From Microtetraspora sp. NBRC 13810 (lineage in GTDB: Bacteria > Actinomycetota > Actinomycetes > Streptosporangiales > Streptosporangiaceae), in the NCBI RefSeq assembly GCF_030268685.1, contig NZ_BSRQ01000002.1, forward strand, positions 372,001-436,000: DNA of 64,000 nt. The letters are read 5' to 3'. The translations under genes were made by a program, and so were the position numbers. The notes beneath the pieces are model-generated. The model was not told the origin of the DNA. It worked only from the letters and a program-made list of their open reading frames with translations, and ran no database searches. This document shows, piece after piece, positions 1-8,321 of the stretch; position 1 is the first letter of the stretch; every line of letters starts with the position of its first letter.

Positions 1-1
1 C

Positions 2-883
2 CTCGCCGCCGCGGCGGCCCGGCACGGCGCCCGCTGTGTCTACGGGTCGCCGCACGGGACCGGCCTGCACGGCGACCTCGTCCGGGCCGCGCTGGCGGAG
101 GAGGGCATCGAGGCGGCCGGCGGGCGCAGGGACGGCGGCGACACCGGGTTCTGCCTGATCATGGTCGAGCCGGACGGGGAACGCACGTTCGTCACGATGC
201 CCGGCGTGGAGGCGTGCCTCACGCCCGGCGACCTGGCGACCTTACGGCCCGGTCCGGCCGACTTCGTCGCGGTGTCCGGTTACGACCTCGCCTACCCGGT
301 GAGCGGGCCGGTCCTGGCGGCGTGGCTCACCGGGCTGCCGCCGTACGCGCGGGTCGCGCTGGACCCCGGCCCGCTGGTCGCGGAGATCCCGGCCGACCGG
401 CTCCGGGCGGCCCTGGGCAGGCTGTCCGTGCTCACCCTCAACCAGCGCGAGGCCCGCCTGCTGGCCACCCCGGCCCGGCCGGACGAGACGGACGGGGCGA
501 CCGAAACCGGCGGTACCAGCGGGACCGGCAGGGCAGACGGGGCGGGCGCCGGGGTGGACCGGCTGAGCGGTGCCGCGCTGGTCGAGGCGGTGCGGCGGCA
601 CCCGGCGCTGGCCGCGGACGCGGTCGTCGTCGTGCGCGAGGGGGCGCTGGGCTGCCACGCCGGCGGCGGCCCGCTGGGGGACCGGATCATCGCCGTCCCG
701 GCGCCCCGGGTGAAGGCCGTGGACACGACGGGAGCCGGTGACGCCCACACCGGGGTCCTGCTCGCCGAACTCGTCTCCGGCACCGCCCTGGACGAGGCGC
801 TCGTGGCGGCCAACAGGGCGGCGGCCGTCGCGGTGACCCTCCCCGGCTCCGCCACCGCCCCCCGCCGCCCGCCCAGCCCCTGA
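2..883 (+). CDS. PfkB-family carbohydrate kinase, 5' end outside window
   Basis: Reading frame is open from base 2, so the N-terminus is missing; 293 residues remain. PfkB kinases phosphorylate sugars or nucleosides with ATP in the cytoplasm. The C-terminal family signature DTTGAGD is at 722-742; its Asp is the catalytic base and the glycines form the anion hole. A stretch rich in Gly, Thr and Asp at about 480-570 looks like a low-complexity loop insert. The sugar cannot be told from the sequence. The stop codon TGA (881-883) is also the first base of a duplicated 24-bp segment. Family assignment is firm; substrate is unknown. Confidence 0.9.
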   Translation, partial: LAAAAARHGARCVYGSPHGTGLHGDLVRAALAEEGIEAAGGRRDGGDTGFCLIMVEPDGERTFVTMPGVEACLTPGDLATLRPGPADFVAVSGYDLAYPVSGPVLAAWLTGLPPYARVALDPGPLVAEIPADRLRAALGRLSVLTLNQREARLLATPARPDETDGATETGGTSGTGRADGAGAGVDRLSGAALVEAVRRHPALAADAVVVVREGALGCHAGGGPLGDRIIAVPAPRVKAVDTTGAGDAHTGVLLAELVSGTALDEALVAANRAAAVAVTLPGSATAPRRPPSP

Positions 884-942
884 CCGGGTCCTCCTCCGCG
901 CCCCCGCCGCCCGTCCCTCCCCTGACCGGGTCCTCCTCCGCG
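877..942. repeat. 24-bp direct repeat containing the kinase stop codon
   Basis: An identical 24-bp segment, CCCC followed by TGACCGGGTCCTCCTCCGCG, occurs at 877-900 and 919-942, a period of 42 bp. The first copy contains the TGA stop of the upstream kinase gene. The second copy supplies the left arm of the hairpin at 930-976. It belongs to a class of stop-codon-containing repeats that recurs in this window. Confidence 0.85.
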
Positions 943-996
943 GGCCGCGACGCGGACGCGGGCCGCGGAGGAGGACGCGCGGCCCGCGTCCGCGTC
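930..996. terminator. Two mutually exclusive GC-rich hairpins between convergent genes
   Basis: Hairpin A pairs GTCCTCCTCCGCGG (930-943) with its perfect complement at 963-976 (14 bp, 19-nt loop). Hairpin B pairs GACGCGGACGCGGGCCGCG (949-967) with 978-996 (19 bp perfect, 10-nt loop). The arms share 963-967, so only one can form fully. The position between the rightward kinase and the leftward XpaC-like gene suggests a bidirectional terminator. There is no U-tract, which is common in actinobacteria. Confidence 0.7.
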
Positions 997-1007
997 GCCG
1001 AGCCCGG

Positions 1008-1628
1008 TCAGAGGTCGAGGTCGCCGCGGCCGAACCGGTCCTGGAGGAAGCGGCCCTGGTCGCGGAGCGCCTGTTCGTCACCGCGGTGGACCGCTTCGGC
1101 GATCTCGCGCAGTCTGCCGTCGAGCAGGTCGAGCTGGGCGAGCAGTTCCTCGTGCGCGCTGCGCCTGCCCTCGACGCGGCGGGTGAGCGCGTAGGTCCTG
1201 GGCAGGTTGGCGTAGGACTCCAGGCCGGCGGGCAGGTAGTCGCGGATCGTCTGCGACACGACGTGCAGGTGGTCGGGTGAGGAGGTGAGCACCTCCGCGC
1301 GGTCGAGGATGCCGCCGAGCACCTCGGCCAGGCCGGTCAGCCGGTCGAGCACGTCCGCCGGGAAGCGGCCGGACTCGACGGTCCCGCGCACCAGGGCGTC
1401 GAGGTCGGCCCGCAGCCGCCGGGTCTCCACCTCGCCGTGCGAGATCGTCAGCCGCACCCGGTCCGGCGGCGCCAGCAGCGCGCCCACCCCGTACAGCCCG
1501 GCCACCACCACCGGCCACAGGTCGCCGGCGAGGCCCAGGAAGTACCCGACCAGGCCGAGCAGCGCCAGCACGCAGCCGGTGATGTTCCTGGTCGAGCCGA
1601 GATAGGCCAGGGCCCTACTGGTAGCCAC
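1008..1628 (-). CDS. XpaC-like membrane protein
   Basis: 206 residues, last gene of a four-gene leftward operon. The N-terminus carries two hydrophobic segments (about residues 14-33 and 38-54, rich in Gly/Leu/Val), followed by a charged, probably coiled-coil cytoplasmic region. The arrangement resembles XpaC-type proteins, which sit next to TelA-type genes in many Gram-positive bacteria; here TelA is two genes upstream. Its start overlaps the end of the VWA gene by 14 bases, so translation is probably coupled. No enzyme motif is visible. The XpaC label rests on size, topology and context, not on a diagnostic residue. Confidence 0.6.
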   Translation of the reverse strand: MATSRALAYLGSTRNITGCVLALLGLVGYFLGLAGDLWPVVVAGLYGVGALLAPPDRVRLTISHGEVETRRLRADLDALVRGTVESGRFPADVLDRLTGLAEVLGGILDRAEVLTSSPDHLHVVSQTIRDYLPAGLESYANLPRTYALTRRVEGRRSAHEELLAQLDLLDGRLREIAEAVHRGDEQALRDQGRFLQDRFGRGDLDL

Positions 1629-3201
1629 GGATCTCCTTGAAAGCCGCGGCGAGCGAGCCGGTGCGGGCGTCGAAGGTGGCGCCGCCGGTGAGCGCGGCCA
1701 GCTTGGTCATCTCGGCCACGTCGCTCTCGCCGAACAGCACGACGAACGTGCGCACCCGCCGCTGTTCCGCGGGCAGCGCCCGGTAGAACGCCTCGAAGGC
1801 GGCGTAGTCGGCGCCCTCGGTGTTCTCGCCGTCGGTCATGAGCACGACGGAGGTGTAGGAGCCGGGAGCGGCGGCGAGCTGCTCCCCCGCCCGCTCGTAC
1901 GCCACGCGCAGGCCGTCGTAGATGGCGGTGCCGCCGCCCTCGCGCAGGCCCTCGGCGAAGCCCCTGATCTGCCGGAGCACCGGCTCGGGCGCCTTCTCCG
2001 GCAGGGTGAACTCCTCCGGCGCCGCCGGAGCCGAGTTGAACGGGATCATCGTCACCTTCTCCCTGTTCCGGAAGCGGGAGAAGGTGCCGGAGGCGGACGT
2101 GTCGGCGCCGGTCAGGGCGACGAGGGCCTGACGCAGGCCGTCGATGCGCGCGCCGGCCATCGAGCCGGAGGTGTCCAGCACGAACAGCGCCTGCGAGGGG
2201 ACGCTCACCTGGTTGAGATAGGCGTCGATCAGGCCGTCGGCGGCGGCGCGCCGGTTGGGGAACGGCAGCTCCAGGAGCTGGGCGGTGCCGAACCTCGCGT
2301 CGGGCCGCACCGAGGGCACGATCGGCCGCCGGAACGTCGTCGTCATGATCTCCTGCTGGACCGGCGTGGAGCGCAGCCACGCCGCCGCCTTGTCGTACAA
2401 CGCCTTCTTCTCCGGCGCGGCCGAGGCCAGCAGGGTGAGCGGGTAGTCGGCGGTGACCACGCCGTCGGTGGGATAGATCAGCGTCAGCGGCTCGGGCAGC
2501 CGGGCGCCGAGGCCGAGCAGCACCGACTCGTAGTTCACCAGGCCGTCCACGCCGCCCTGCCGTACGTAGGCGTCGGCGAGCCAGCCGGAGGACCCGGCGG
2601 TGAGCCGCTGCGCGGAGAAGAACTCCTTCAGCCGCGGGGTGACCGAGGTGATCCGCGCGGCGTCCAGCGCCCCGTCCGCGTCGGACAGCGCGGCGGTCAC
2701 CCCGACCAGTGCGGAGAAACCCGAGTTGGAGGAGGCGGGATTGGTCATGCCGAAGGTGAACCGGCCCTCGCGGGCCGCGTCCGCGATGTCCGACCACGTC
2801 ACCGGCCTGCCGTCCCAGCCCAGCTCGCGGGCCTTGGCGGCGGTGAGGCCGAGCACCACCGGCGAGGCCATCACCTTGGTCTGGGTGGACAGCCGGGCGT
2901 TCGCGCCGTCGATCAGCGACAGGTACCGGTTGGAGGAGAACCAGATCGCGTCGTACGAGCCGTCCGCGCCGCCGCTCGCCACCCGCTCGGCGCCGTCCAG
3001 GGTGCCGGCGTAGCTCAGCGCCAGCCGTACGCCCGCCTGGTCGGCGGCCCTGGCCAGCAGCGGTTCCAGGTCCTTGACCTCGCTGCCGGCGAGCACCCGC
3101 AGCACGTCGGGGCCGTCCTCGATCTCCCCCGGCGTGTCCGCCGAGGCGCAGGCGGTGAGCGTCAGGGCCGCCGTGAGGAGCACGGCCGCGAGCCGCCTCA
3201 C
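1615..3201 (-). CDS. Lipoprotein with solute-binding and von Willebrand factor A domains
   Basis: 528 residues. An N-terminal signal ends in a lipobox-like LTAC at residues 15-18, so the protein should be anchored outside the membrane. The first two thirds look like a periplasmic-binding-type fold (repeated substrate-binding-like segments such as FWFSSNRYLSL-type motifs). The last third is a VWA domain: FVLDTSGSMAG is the metal-binding MIDAS motif D-x-S-x-S, followed by a conserved LMTDGEN segment. Such proteins bind a ligand or partner through a divalent metal. It overlaps the TelA gene by four bases (ATGA-type junction), so both belong to one translation-coupled operon. Confidence 0.85.
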   Translation of the reverse strand: MRRLAAVLLTAALTLTACASADTPGEIEDGPDVLRVLAGSEVKDLEPLLARAADQAGVRLALSYAGTLDGAERVASGGADGSYDAIWFSSNRYLSLIDGANARLSTQTKVMASPVVLGLTAAKARELGWDGRPVTWSDIADAAREGRFTFGMTNPASSNSGFSALVGVTAALSDADGALDAARITSVTPRLKEFFSAQRLTAGSSGWLADAYVRQGGVDGLVNYESVLLGLGARLPEPLTLIYPTDGVVTADYPLTLLASAAPEKKALYDKAAAWLRSTPVQQEIMTTTFRRPIVPSVRPDARFGTAQLLELPFPNRRAAADGLIDAYLNQVSVPSQALFVLDTSGSMAGARIDGLRQALVALTGADTSASGTFSRFRNREKVTMIPFNSAPAAPEEFTLPEKAPEPVLRQIRGFAEGLREGGGTAIYDGLRVAYERAGEQLAAAPGSYTSVVLMTDGENTEGADYAAFEAFYRALPAEQRRVRTFVVLFGESDVAEMTKLAALTGGATFDARTGSLAAAFKEIRGYQ

Positions 3202-4367
3202 GGGGCGACCTCGCCCGCCGGGCGCCTGGCCCGTTCCAGGTGGGTCCTGGCGTGGTCGAGCTCGACGGTGAGGTTGTCCACGGTGGCCGCCATGCTCTCC
3301 ACGGCCTTGGCCTTGAAGGCGTCGATCATGTCCATGGTGGCGTAGACGTTGTCGAACGCCCGGCGCAGCGTGTCCATGTCGATGGTGGCCGAGGCGGCCT
3401 GGGTGTGGATCTCGGCCGCCTGGGTGCGCAGCATCTCGCTGGTCGCCAGGATCAGGTCGGAGGTGGTCGCGTTGAGCGCGCCGATCTGGTCCAGGACCAG
3501 CTTCTGGTGGGCCAGCGCCTGGGCGACGGTCACCGCGGTGCGCAGCGCCGAGATCGTCGTGGTGGTGGCGCGGTCCACGCCCTTGCTGAGCTCCAGGTTG
3601 TTCCTGCGTACCAGGTCGAGGGCGAGGTAGCCCTGCGCGGAGACGGCGAGCTGGGTGAGCAGGTCCTGGTGCTTCTGGCGGACGCCGAAGAGGGCGTCCG
3701 CGCGCAGCCCCTTGGCCTGCTCGGGCTGGGTGGCGTCGATGCGCAGGATGTGCGCCTCAAGCTCGGCGTCGATGGCCGCGGCGAGCACGGCGTACTCCTG
3801 GAGCCGCTGCATCGTCTCCCACAGGTGGGCCTTCTCGCCCTCGATGGCGGCGTTGTCCTTCAGCAGCTCGTCCTGCCCGGACTTCAGGGCGCGGATGATG
3901 TCGTCGATGTGCCGCTGCGCGGAGTGATATTTCGCGAAATAGTCCCTTAAACGGTCGCCAAAGGGGATAAGTCCCAACAGCTTCTTGGGCCCGCTCACCG
4001 CCTGCTTCGGATCGAGGTCCACGATCGTACGGCGGAGCGCCACGAGCTGCCCCGCCACCTGCGCCTGGGCGTCCGAGCCCTCCCCCTTGACCGCGGTCAG
4101 GGCCGCGACCGGGCGCTTGAGCATCCGGTTGGCCACCTGGGAGGCGGCGCGGATCTCGGTGTCGCCCATCGAGGAGATGTCGTGCACCTTGCGGCCGAAC
4201 TCCGGCGCCCGCGGGTCCAGCCCGGCCAGCTCGGCCGCGAAGCCCCTGGCCTTCTCCGCCAGTTCCTCGGCCCGCCCGTCCGGCAGCGGCAGCATGGTCG
4301 CCGCCTTCTCGGCCGGCACCGCCGCCACCGGCTCGGGCGGGGTGAGCACCAGATCGTTGTCTGCCAC
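3198..4367 (-). CDS. TelA-family (toxic anion resistance) protein
   Basis: 389 residues, about the usual length for the TelA family. It is almost wholly helical and charged, with long heptad-like stretches and no membrane segment. TelA proteins were named for tellurite resistance and often lie with stress or VWA-domain genes; the molecular role is poorly known. The context fits that pattern: a membrane-anchored binding-type protein upstream, a VWA lipoprotein overlapping downstream, and an XpaC-like protein at the end. The start ATG at 4367 lies 29 bases after the preceding stop, preceded by an AGGAG-like site on the minus strand. Confidence 0.8.
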   Translation of the reverse strand: MADNDLVLTPPEPVAAVPAEKAATMLPLPDGRAEELAEKARGFAAELAGLDPRAPEFGRKVHDISSMGDTEIRAASQVANRMLKRPVAALTAVKGEGSDAQAQVAGQLVALRRTIVDLDPKQAVSGPKKLLGLIPFGDRLRDYFAKYHSAQRHIDDIIRALKSGQDELLKDNAAIEGEKAHLWETMQRLQEYAVLAAAIDAELEAHILRIDATQPEQAKGLRADALFGVRQKHQDLLTQLAVSAQGYLALDLVRRNNLELSKGVDRATTTTISALRTAVTVAQALAHQKLVLDQIGALNATTSDLILATSEMLRTQAAEIHTQAASATIDMDTLRRAFDNVYATMDMIDAFKAKAVESMAATVDNLTVELDHARTHLERARRPAGEVAP

Positions 4368-4396
4368 GGCTCTCCTTCGGGGGGTGGCGCGGGGGG

Positions 4397-5482
4397 TCAG
4401 GACGCGGGGACGGCGTTGCTCGCGTAGAGCCGCTCGATCCCGGCGATCAGCTCTTCCAGCCGGTCGAACGTCGGCGGCTCGACGACGTCCACCAGGTCGG
4501 CCGCGACCGGCGCCCCGTGCTGTGCGGCCAGGTCCGCGAACGCCTTCGGGTCGCCGGTGCGGAAGCCGTGCCTGGCCGCCAGCGCGGTCAGCTCGGGATC
4601 ACCGGTGAGCAGCTCGCCGACCTTGACCGCGTCGGCGTCGAACGGCACCAGCGTGTGCTTGCTCAGCACGGTCGGGGCCGGGTAGAGCAGCCGCATGTCC
4701 GGCCGGATGGACCCGTCCCCGGCGAAGATCCGGGCCGCGTACTGCGCCTCGTAGATCATCACCATCGGCGTCTTGCCGGCGCCGAGCGCCAGGTAGTCCT
4801 CGAACGGCGCCTCGCTGCTCGACTCCGAGTACCCCTGGTCCAGGAAGGTCGGCGCGACCGCCCTGGCCACGGCGTCGATCTGGCCCGGCGCGTTCACCAC
4901 GTCCTCGCCGTTGGCGACGTAGCTGGTGAGGGCGAGGTACATCGACGCGGAGTTGGAGGTGCGGATGTCGGTGGTGGTCAGGAGCACCCGCTTGCGCGCC
5001 GGGTACGCGGTGTTGCCGGGAAGCCGGTCCCACCGGGCGCCGCCGGCCACGAGCTCCAGGTACTTCTTGACGTCGAACACCTGGCCTTTGACGACTCCCG
5101 CCCGGGTGAGGATGCCCACGATGGGCTCGAAGGTCGCCACGGCCATCGGGGAGTAGAACGGGGAGAAGGTCCGCGCGGCCTTGCGGTCGGCCTTGATCTT
5201 CTCGGCGGCGGGCGCGCTGCTGGGGAAGGCGAAGCCGTACCTGCCGAGGTCCACCTCGGTGGCGATCTGCCGCGACCCCGCGGTGTCCACCTCCACCCGC
5301 AGCCCGTGCTCGGCGAACGCGGCCCGCACCCGCGGATCGTCGAAGAACGGCTTCTTCTCCGACCCGATGACCCCCCTGACCACCTTCAGCTCCGGCTCGC
5401 CGCCCCCGTTGTCCCAGACGACGGCCACCACGACCACGGCCCCGAGCACCAGCGCAAGGACGACGCCGACCCACCTCTTCAT
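4397..5482 (-). CDS. Membrane-anchored solute-binding-like protein, first gene of TelA operon
   Basis: 361 residues. One hydrophobic segment at residues 4-24 (rich in Val/Ala/Leu) directly follows a positive start MKRW, so it is a signal anchor or signal peptide; there is no lipobox Cys. The rest resembles extracellular substrate-binding proteins in pattern (alternating beta-alpha segments, FAFPSSAPA and MVMIYEAQYAA). It shares this general fold with the N-terminal part of the VWA lipoprotein two genes downstream, so the operon encodes two binding-type proteins facing outward. The ligand is unknown. Confidence 0.65.
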   Translation of the reverse strand: MKRWVGVVLALVLGAVVVVAVVWDNGGGEPELKVVRGVIGSEKKPFFDDPRVRAAFAEHGLRVEVDTAGSRQIATEVDLGRYGFAFPSSAPAAEKIKADRKAARTFSPFYSPMAVATFEPIVGILTRAGVVKGQVFDVKKYLELVAGGARWDRLPGNTAYPARKRVLLTTTDIRTSNSASMYLALTSYVANGEDVVNAPGQIDAVARAVAPTFLDQGYSESSSEAPFEDYLALGAGKTPMVMIYEAQYAARIFAGDGSIRPDMRLLYPAPTVLSKHTLVPFDADAVKVGELLTGDPELTALAARHGFRTGDPKAFADLAAQHGAPVAADLVDVVEPPTFDRLEELIAGIERLYASNAVPAS

Positions 5483-5612
5483 CGCAACCGCCTCGTCAGA
5501 CGAGAACCCCCGCTGCCCCGAATTATGGGAGACCCCGAAAAACGGCGAGTGACCTCAAAGCGGCCCAGAAGAAATTTCAGCGCCTATTCACTGACCTGTA
5601 ACTCAGCCGGAA

Positions 5613-5639
5613 GCCCCCACCGGCCACCCCGGTGGGGGC
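5613..5639. terminator. Hairpin terminator downstream of the DUF397 gene
   Basis: GCCCCCACCGG (5613-5623) pairs perfectly with CCGGTGGGGGC (5629-5639), an 11-bp stem with a 5-nt loop. It lies 15 bases past the stop of the leftward DUF397 gene and about 130 bases before the start region of the TelA operon, so it most likely ends transcription of the HTH-DUF397 pair. Confidence 0.75.
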
Positions 5640-5654
5640 GCTCCCCCGGCTCGG

Positions 5655-5882
5655 TCAGAAGTCGAACTCGCCGCGCTTCGCCCCGTCCAGGAACGCGTCC
5701 CACTCACCGGGGGTGAAGACGTGCACGGGGCCTTGCCCCTTGTCCTTGGTGTCCCGCAGAGCCACCCGCCCGCCGGACAGCGGAGCGACCTCCACGCAGT
5801 TGCCGCCGTTGCTGCTGGTCTTGGTAGCGGTCCGCCAAGCCGCGGTGGCCAGCTCAGACGCCATCTCATCCTTGAGGCTCAT
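5655..5882 (-). CDS. DUF397 protein
   Basis: 75 residues with the hallmarks of DUF397: W-x-T/K-SS-N-GGNCVEVA, then VALRDTKD and a C-terminal F-T-P-x-E-W-x-A-F segment. DUF397 proteins are small actinobacterial partners of Scr1-type XRE regulators and are thought to antagonise or tune them. The gene follows the regulator with a 17-base overlap, so the two are translated together. This is the standard layout of abaA/whiJ-like clusters linked to development and antibiotic control; the specific target here is unknown. Confidence 0.92.
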   Translation of the reverse strand: MSLKDEMASELATAAWRTATKTSSNGGNCVEVAPLSGGRVALRDTKDKGQGPVHVFTPGEWDAFLDGAKRGEFDF

Positions 5883-6678
5883 ACTTCACCTTCATCTCTC
5901 GTATGACCTGCTCCGACACGTGCTGTGGGTGCGCCCACGCACGGACCGCGTCAAATCGCAGTGTAATCGCGTGGACCTCGTCCTCGCGATCGGTTACCTG
6001 GCCATTGATGGGGTTGTCCAGGTAAGCGGCATCTCGCGCACCGGCTACCTGAGCGAGGGCGAACGCTCCCGACAGACCTGCGGTCGCGCCCACCGCCACC
6101 GGCACGACCTGTACGGTCACGCAGGGGCGGGCCATCATTTCCACGAGGTGTTCCAACTGCCGGTGCATCACCGCGACCCCGCCGACGGGCCGATACAGCA
6201 CGCCCTCGTCTATAAGCACCGACACCACCGGCGGCGACGGCTGGTCGAAGACGTTCTGCCGCTGGATGCGGGCTTTCAGGAGTTCTTCCACGCGCTCCCG
6301 GCTGACCGCCGGTTCGGCGCTCAGAACGGCGCGGGCGTAGTCGTGGGTTTGCAGCAGCCCCGGAACGAGCAGCGGCTCCCATATCCGGATGGTGCGCGCC
6401 TCGGCCTCGATCTTGGTCCAGGGGCGAAACCATCTCGGCGCGTTCTTCGGAGCACACTCACCCCAAAGAGGCTGTAGCGTACGCGCCCCAAGCGCGGCTT
6501 CGCACCGCGCGACGAAATCCTGCGTGGGAGTGCGTTCACCCCGCTCGACAAAACCCACCATCGCGGGCGAGAACTGGATTTTCGCGGCCAGATGCTCCTG
6601 GCTTATCCCCTGCTCATGACGCAGGCGTCGAATCTCGGCCCCCAGCAGTTTCTCCGGGGTTGACACCGAATTCCCCAT
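5866..6678 (-). CDS. Scr1-type XRE regulator (HTH plus DUF5753)
   Basis: 270 residues. The N-terminal helix-turn-helix covers about residues 10-65 (LGAEIRRLRHEQGISQEHLA then FSPAMVGFVERGERTPT). The remainder is the DUF5753 (Scr1) ligand or partner domain, with the W-x-x-x-E-A-x-x-I-R, LVPGLLQT and YLDNP-type motifs. These cytoplasmic regulators work with the overlapping DUF397 gene downstream and commonly with a small ATPase-like gene, which lies divergently here at 6907. The start is ATG at 6678; no strong alternative is closer. Confidence 0.92.
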   Translation of the reverse strand: MGNSVSTPEKLLGAEIRRLRHEQGISQEHLAAKIQFSPAMVGFVERGERTPTQDFVARCEAALGARTLQPLWGECAPKNAPRWFRPWTKIEAEARTIRIWEPLLVPGLLQTHDYARAVLSAEPAVSRERVEELLKARIQRQNVFDQPSPPVVSVLIDEGVLYRPVGGVAVMHRQLEHLVEMMARPCVTVQVVPVAVGATAGLSGAFALAQVAGARDAAYLDNPINGQVTDREDEVHAITLRFDAVRAWAHPQHVSEQVIREMKVKYEPQG

Positions 6679-6906
6679 GCCCCCTCCAGGCCGCTACAAG
6701 AGTAGTGATTACTACAGCCAACACCGGCACCCATGTGTCGTGAAGCTGTAGTGCCATTGCCATGTAAAACCTAGCGGGCGGGAGGCAACCTTGGAATACC
6801 CCAAGGGGATACAACGAGCACCACAACTCCTTTGAGCACCCCGACGACACGACCGATACGGAACCGGGCAAACATGGCGCATCGCACACAGATGGGAAGT
6901 TTCAAA

Positions 6907-7341
6907 ATGCGCGTTATCCCATTCCAGGCAACCCTGCTGGGCGAAATCCACCTGCCGTATTCCGCGGACTCTCCCGGGCTCGCCCGTGCGCGGTTCACCT
7001 CCTGGGTCGGCGAAACCCATCCGGCCGCCTTCACCGTGCAGTTGGTCGTGTCCGAACTGGTGACGAATTCGGTACGGCACTCCGACCCGGGAGCGCGTCC
7101 CTCCATCGGCGCCCGGCTGTTCGCGTACGGCGAGTACTTCCGCCTGGAAGTCACGGACTCCGGATCCGCCTATTCAGCGCCGCACATCGCCCTGCCCCCG
7201 GGTGTCTTCGAGAACTCCACGGACGAGTCGGGCCGCGGCCTCGCCCTGGTCGACAGGGTGTCCGCCGCGTGGGGCGTCCGCACCACGCGGAACCCTCGCG
7301 GCTGCCTGGTGTGGAGCCACATAGCCGTGACCGGCGAGTAG
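6907..7341 (+). CDS. Anti-sigma-type ATP-binding regulator (HATPase_c)
   Basis: About 144 residues. The GHKL ATPase fold is recognisable by the N-box VVSELVTNSVRHS, the G1-like box LEVTDSGSA and the G2-like box GRGLALVDRVSAAWG. Stand-alone proteins of this type act as serine kinases or anti-sigma factors. It is divergent from the Scr1/DUF397 pair and completes a three-gene actinobacterial regulatory cluster. I chose ATG 6907 because GGGAAG lies 7 bases upstream; a TTG at 6832 and ATGs at 6874 and 6892 are in frame but lack a comparable site. Confidence 0.88.
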   Translation: MRVIPFQATLLGEIHLPYSADSPGLARARFTSWVGETHPAAFTVQLVVSELVTNSVRHSDPGARPSIGARLFAYGEYFRLEVTDSGSAYSAPHIALPPGVFENSTDESGRGLALVDRVSAAWGVRTTRNPRGCLVWSHIAVTGE

Positions 7342-7385
7342 GTCTCCCGGAGGCATCGGCACACCCGGGCAGCCGCGTCGGGAGG

Positions 7386-8321
7386 TCATTCTTCAGGTAG
7401 GAAATGCACCCTGATGTCGGCGTTGTAGGGCAGGACGAGGGTGCCGGAGGAAGCCGTCCACTTCTCGGGCACCAGGAAGAGCCGGCCGCCGGCTTCGGTC
7501 AGCAGGCGCATGCCGCGGTAGCGGTACTTGAACTTCTCCCCCTTCGCGGTGGGCAGGAGTTGCATCCTGTCGGGTGCCGCCAGGGTCTTCAGCCGCTCGG
7601 TGGTGTCGATCACCGCTTCGGGATATTCGTGCAGGTGACGCGAGATGGTGATGCCCACACCCCGGCCGAACGCGGACGCGAAACTGTTGGTGGCCCAGAC
7701 CGCGCCCGACATGACGAGGCCCACGGTGGTGAGGACGGCCAGCACGGTCACCCAGCGCGGCCGGCTCCACGTCCGCATCACGACGTACCCGCCGTAGGCG
7801 ATCAGCAGCGCGCCCACGCTGAGGGAGAGCGGAGTGACCCCGGCGGTCTCGTCCCGCGCCACCTGGGGCACCACCACTCCGACCACCGAGCGGATCACCA
7901 GCCCCAGTCCCACCACCATCATGACGATCCCGGCGCCCCGCACCCGCCTCGGCCATTTTCCAGTGGCGATCAGTCTCAGGTGCACGGCGTGGATGCCGAC
8001 GAAGGCGAGGACCAGCAGCAGCAGCGTGGCGAGGGGCACCCACATGGTCTCCGTGCCGTAGAGGATCAACTCCTGCACCGTGAGGTCCATGGCCTCCAGC
8101 GCGATCCCGAAATACCGGAACTTGGCATAGGTCGCCACGTAGCCGTAGTAGATCATGAGCCCGGTGACGAGCGTGGTGGGCGCCAGGACCTGGGCCACCT
8201 GCATCAGGCGTTCCCACGGAGGCGGGCCCTCCTGGGGTTCGGGCGCGGGACTTCTCTCCGGCGGCCGGCGCCGGACGTACCGGGGATCGCCGCCGATGGT
8301 GATCCGCCGCCTCCGGCTCAC
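7386..8321 (-). CDS. Multi-pass membrane protein of unknown function
   Basis: About 311 residues from a GTG at 8321 that overlaps the TGA of the upstream lipoprotein gene (GTGA junction). Four hydrophobic segments are visible: after the basic N-terminus at about residues 40-60, then near 85-105, 125-145 and 155-200, followed by a soluble C-terminal domain of about 110 residues with LHEYPEAVIDTTERLK. No known family motif was recognised. The coupled start with the lipoprotein suggests the two form a membrane complex. A longer frame begins at 8516, but its first 65 codons lie inside the lipoprotein gene and look like a shadow. Confidence 0.7.
   Translation of the reverse strand: MSRRRRITIGGDPRYVRRRPPERSPAPEPQEGPPPWERLMQVAQVLAPTTLVTGLMIYYGYVATYAKFRYFGIALEAMDLTVQELILYGTETMWVPLATLLLLVLAFVGIHAVHLRLIATGKWPRRVRGAGIVMMVVGLGLVIRSVVGVVVPQVARDETAGVTPLSLSVGALLIAYGGYVVMRTWSRPRWVTVLAVLTTVGLVMSGAVWATNSFASAFGRGVGITISRHLHEYPEAVIDTTERLKTLAAPDRMQLLPTAKGEKFKYRYRGMRLLTEAGGRLFLVPEKWTASSGTLVLPYNADIRVHFLPEE

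Noticed and set aside
5483-5716. Extension of a plus-strand frame across the TelA operon promoter
   Set aside because: It is the antisense shadow of the operon's first gene, continued into the spacer.
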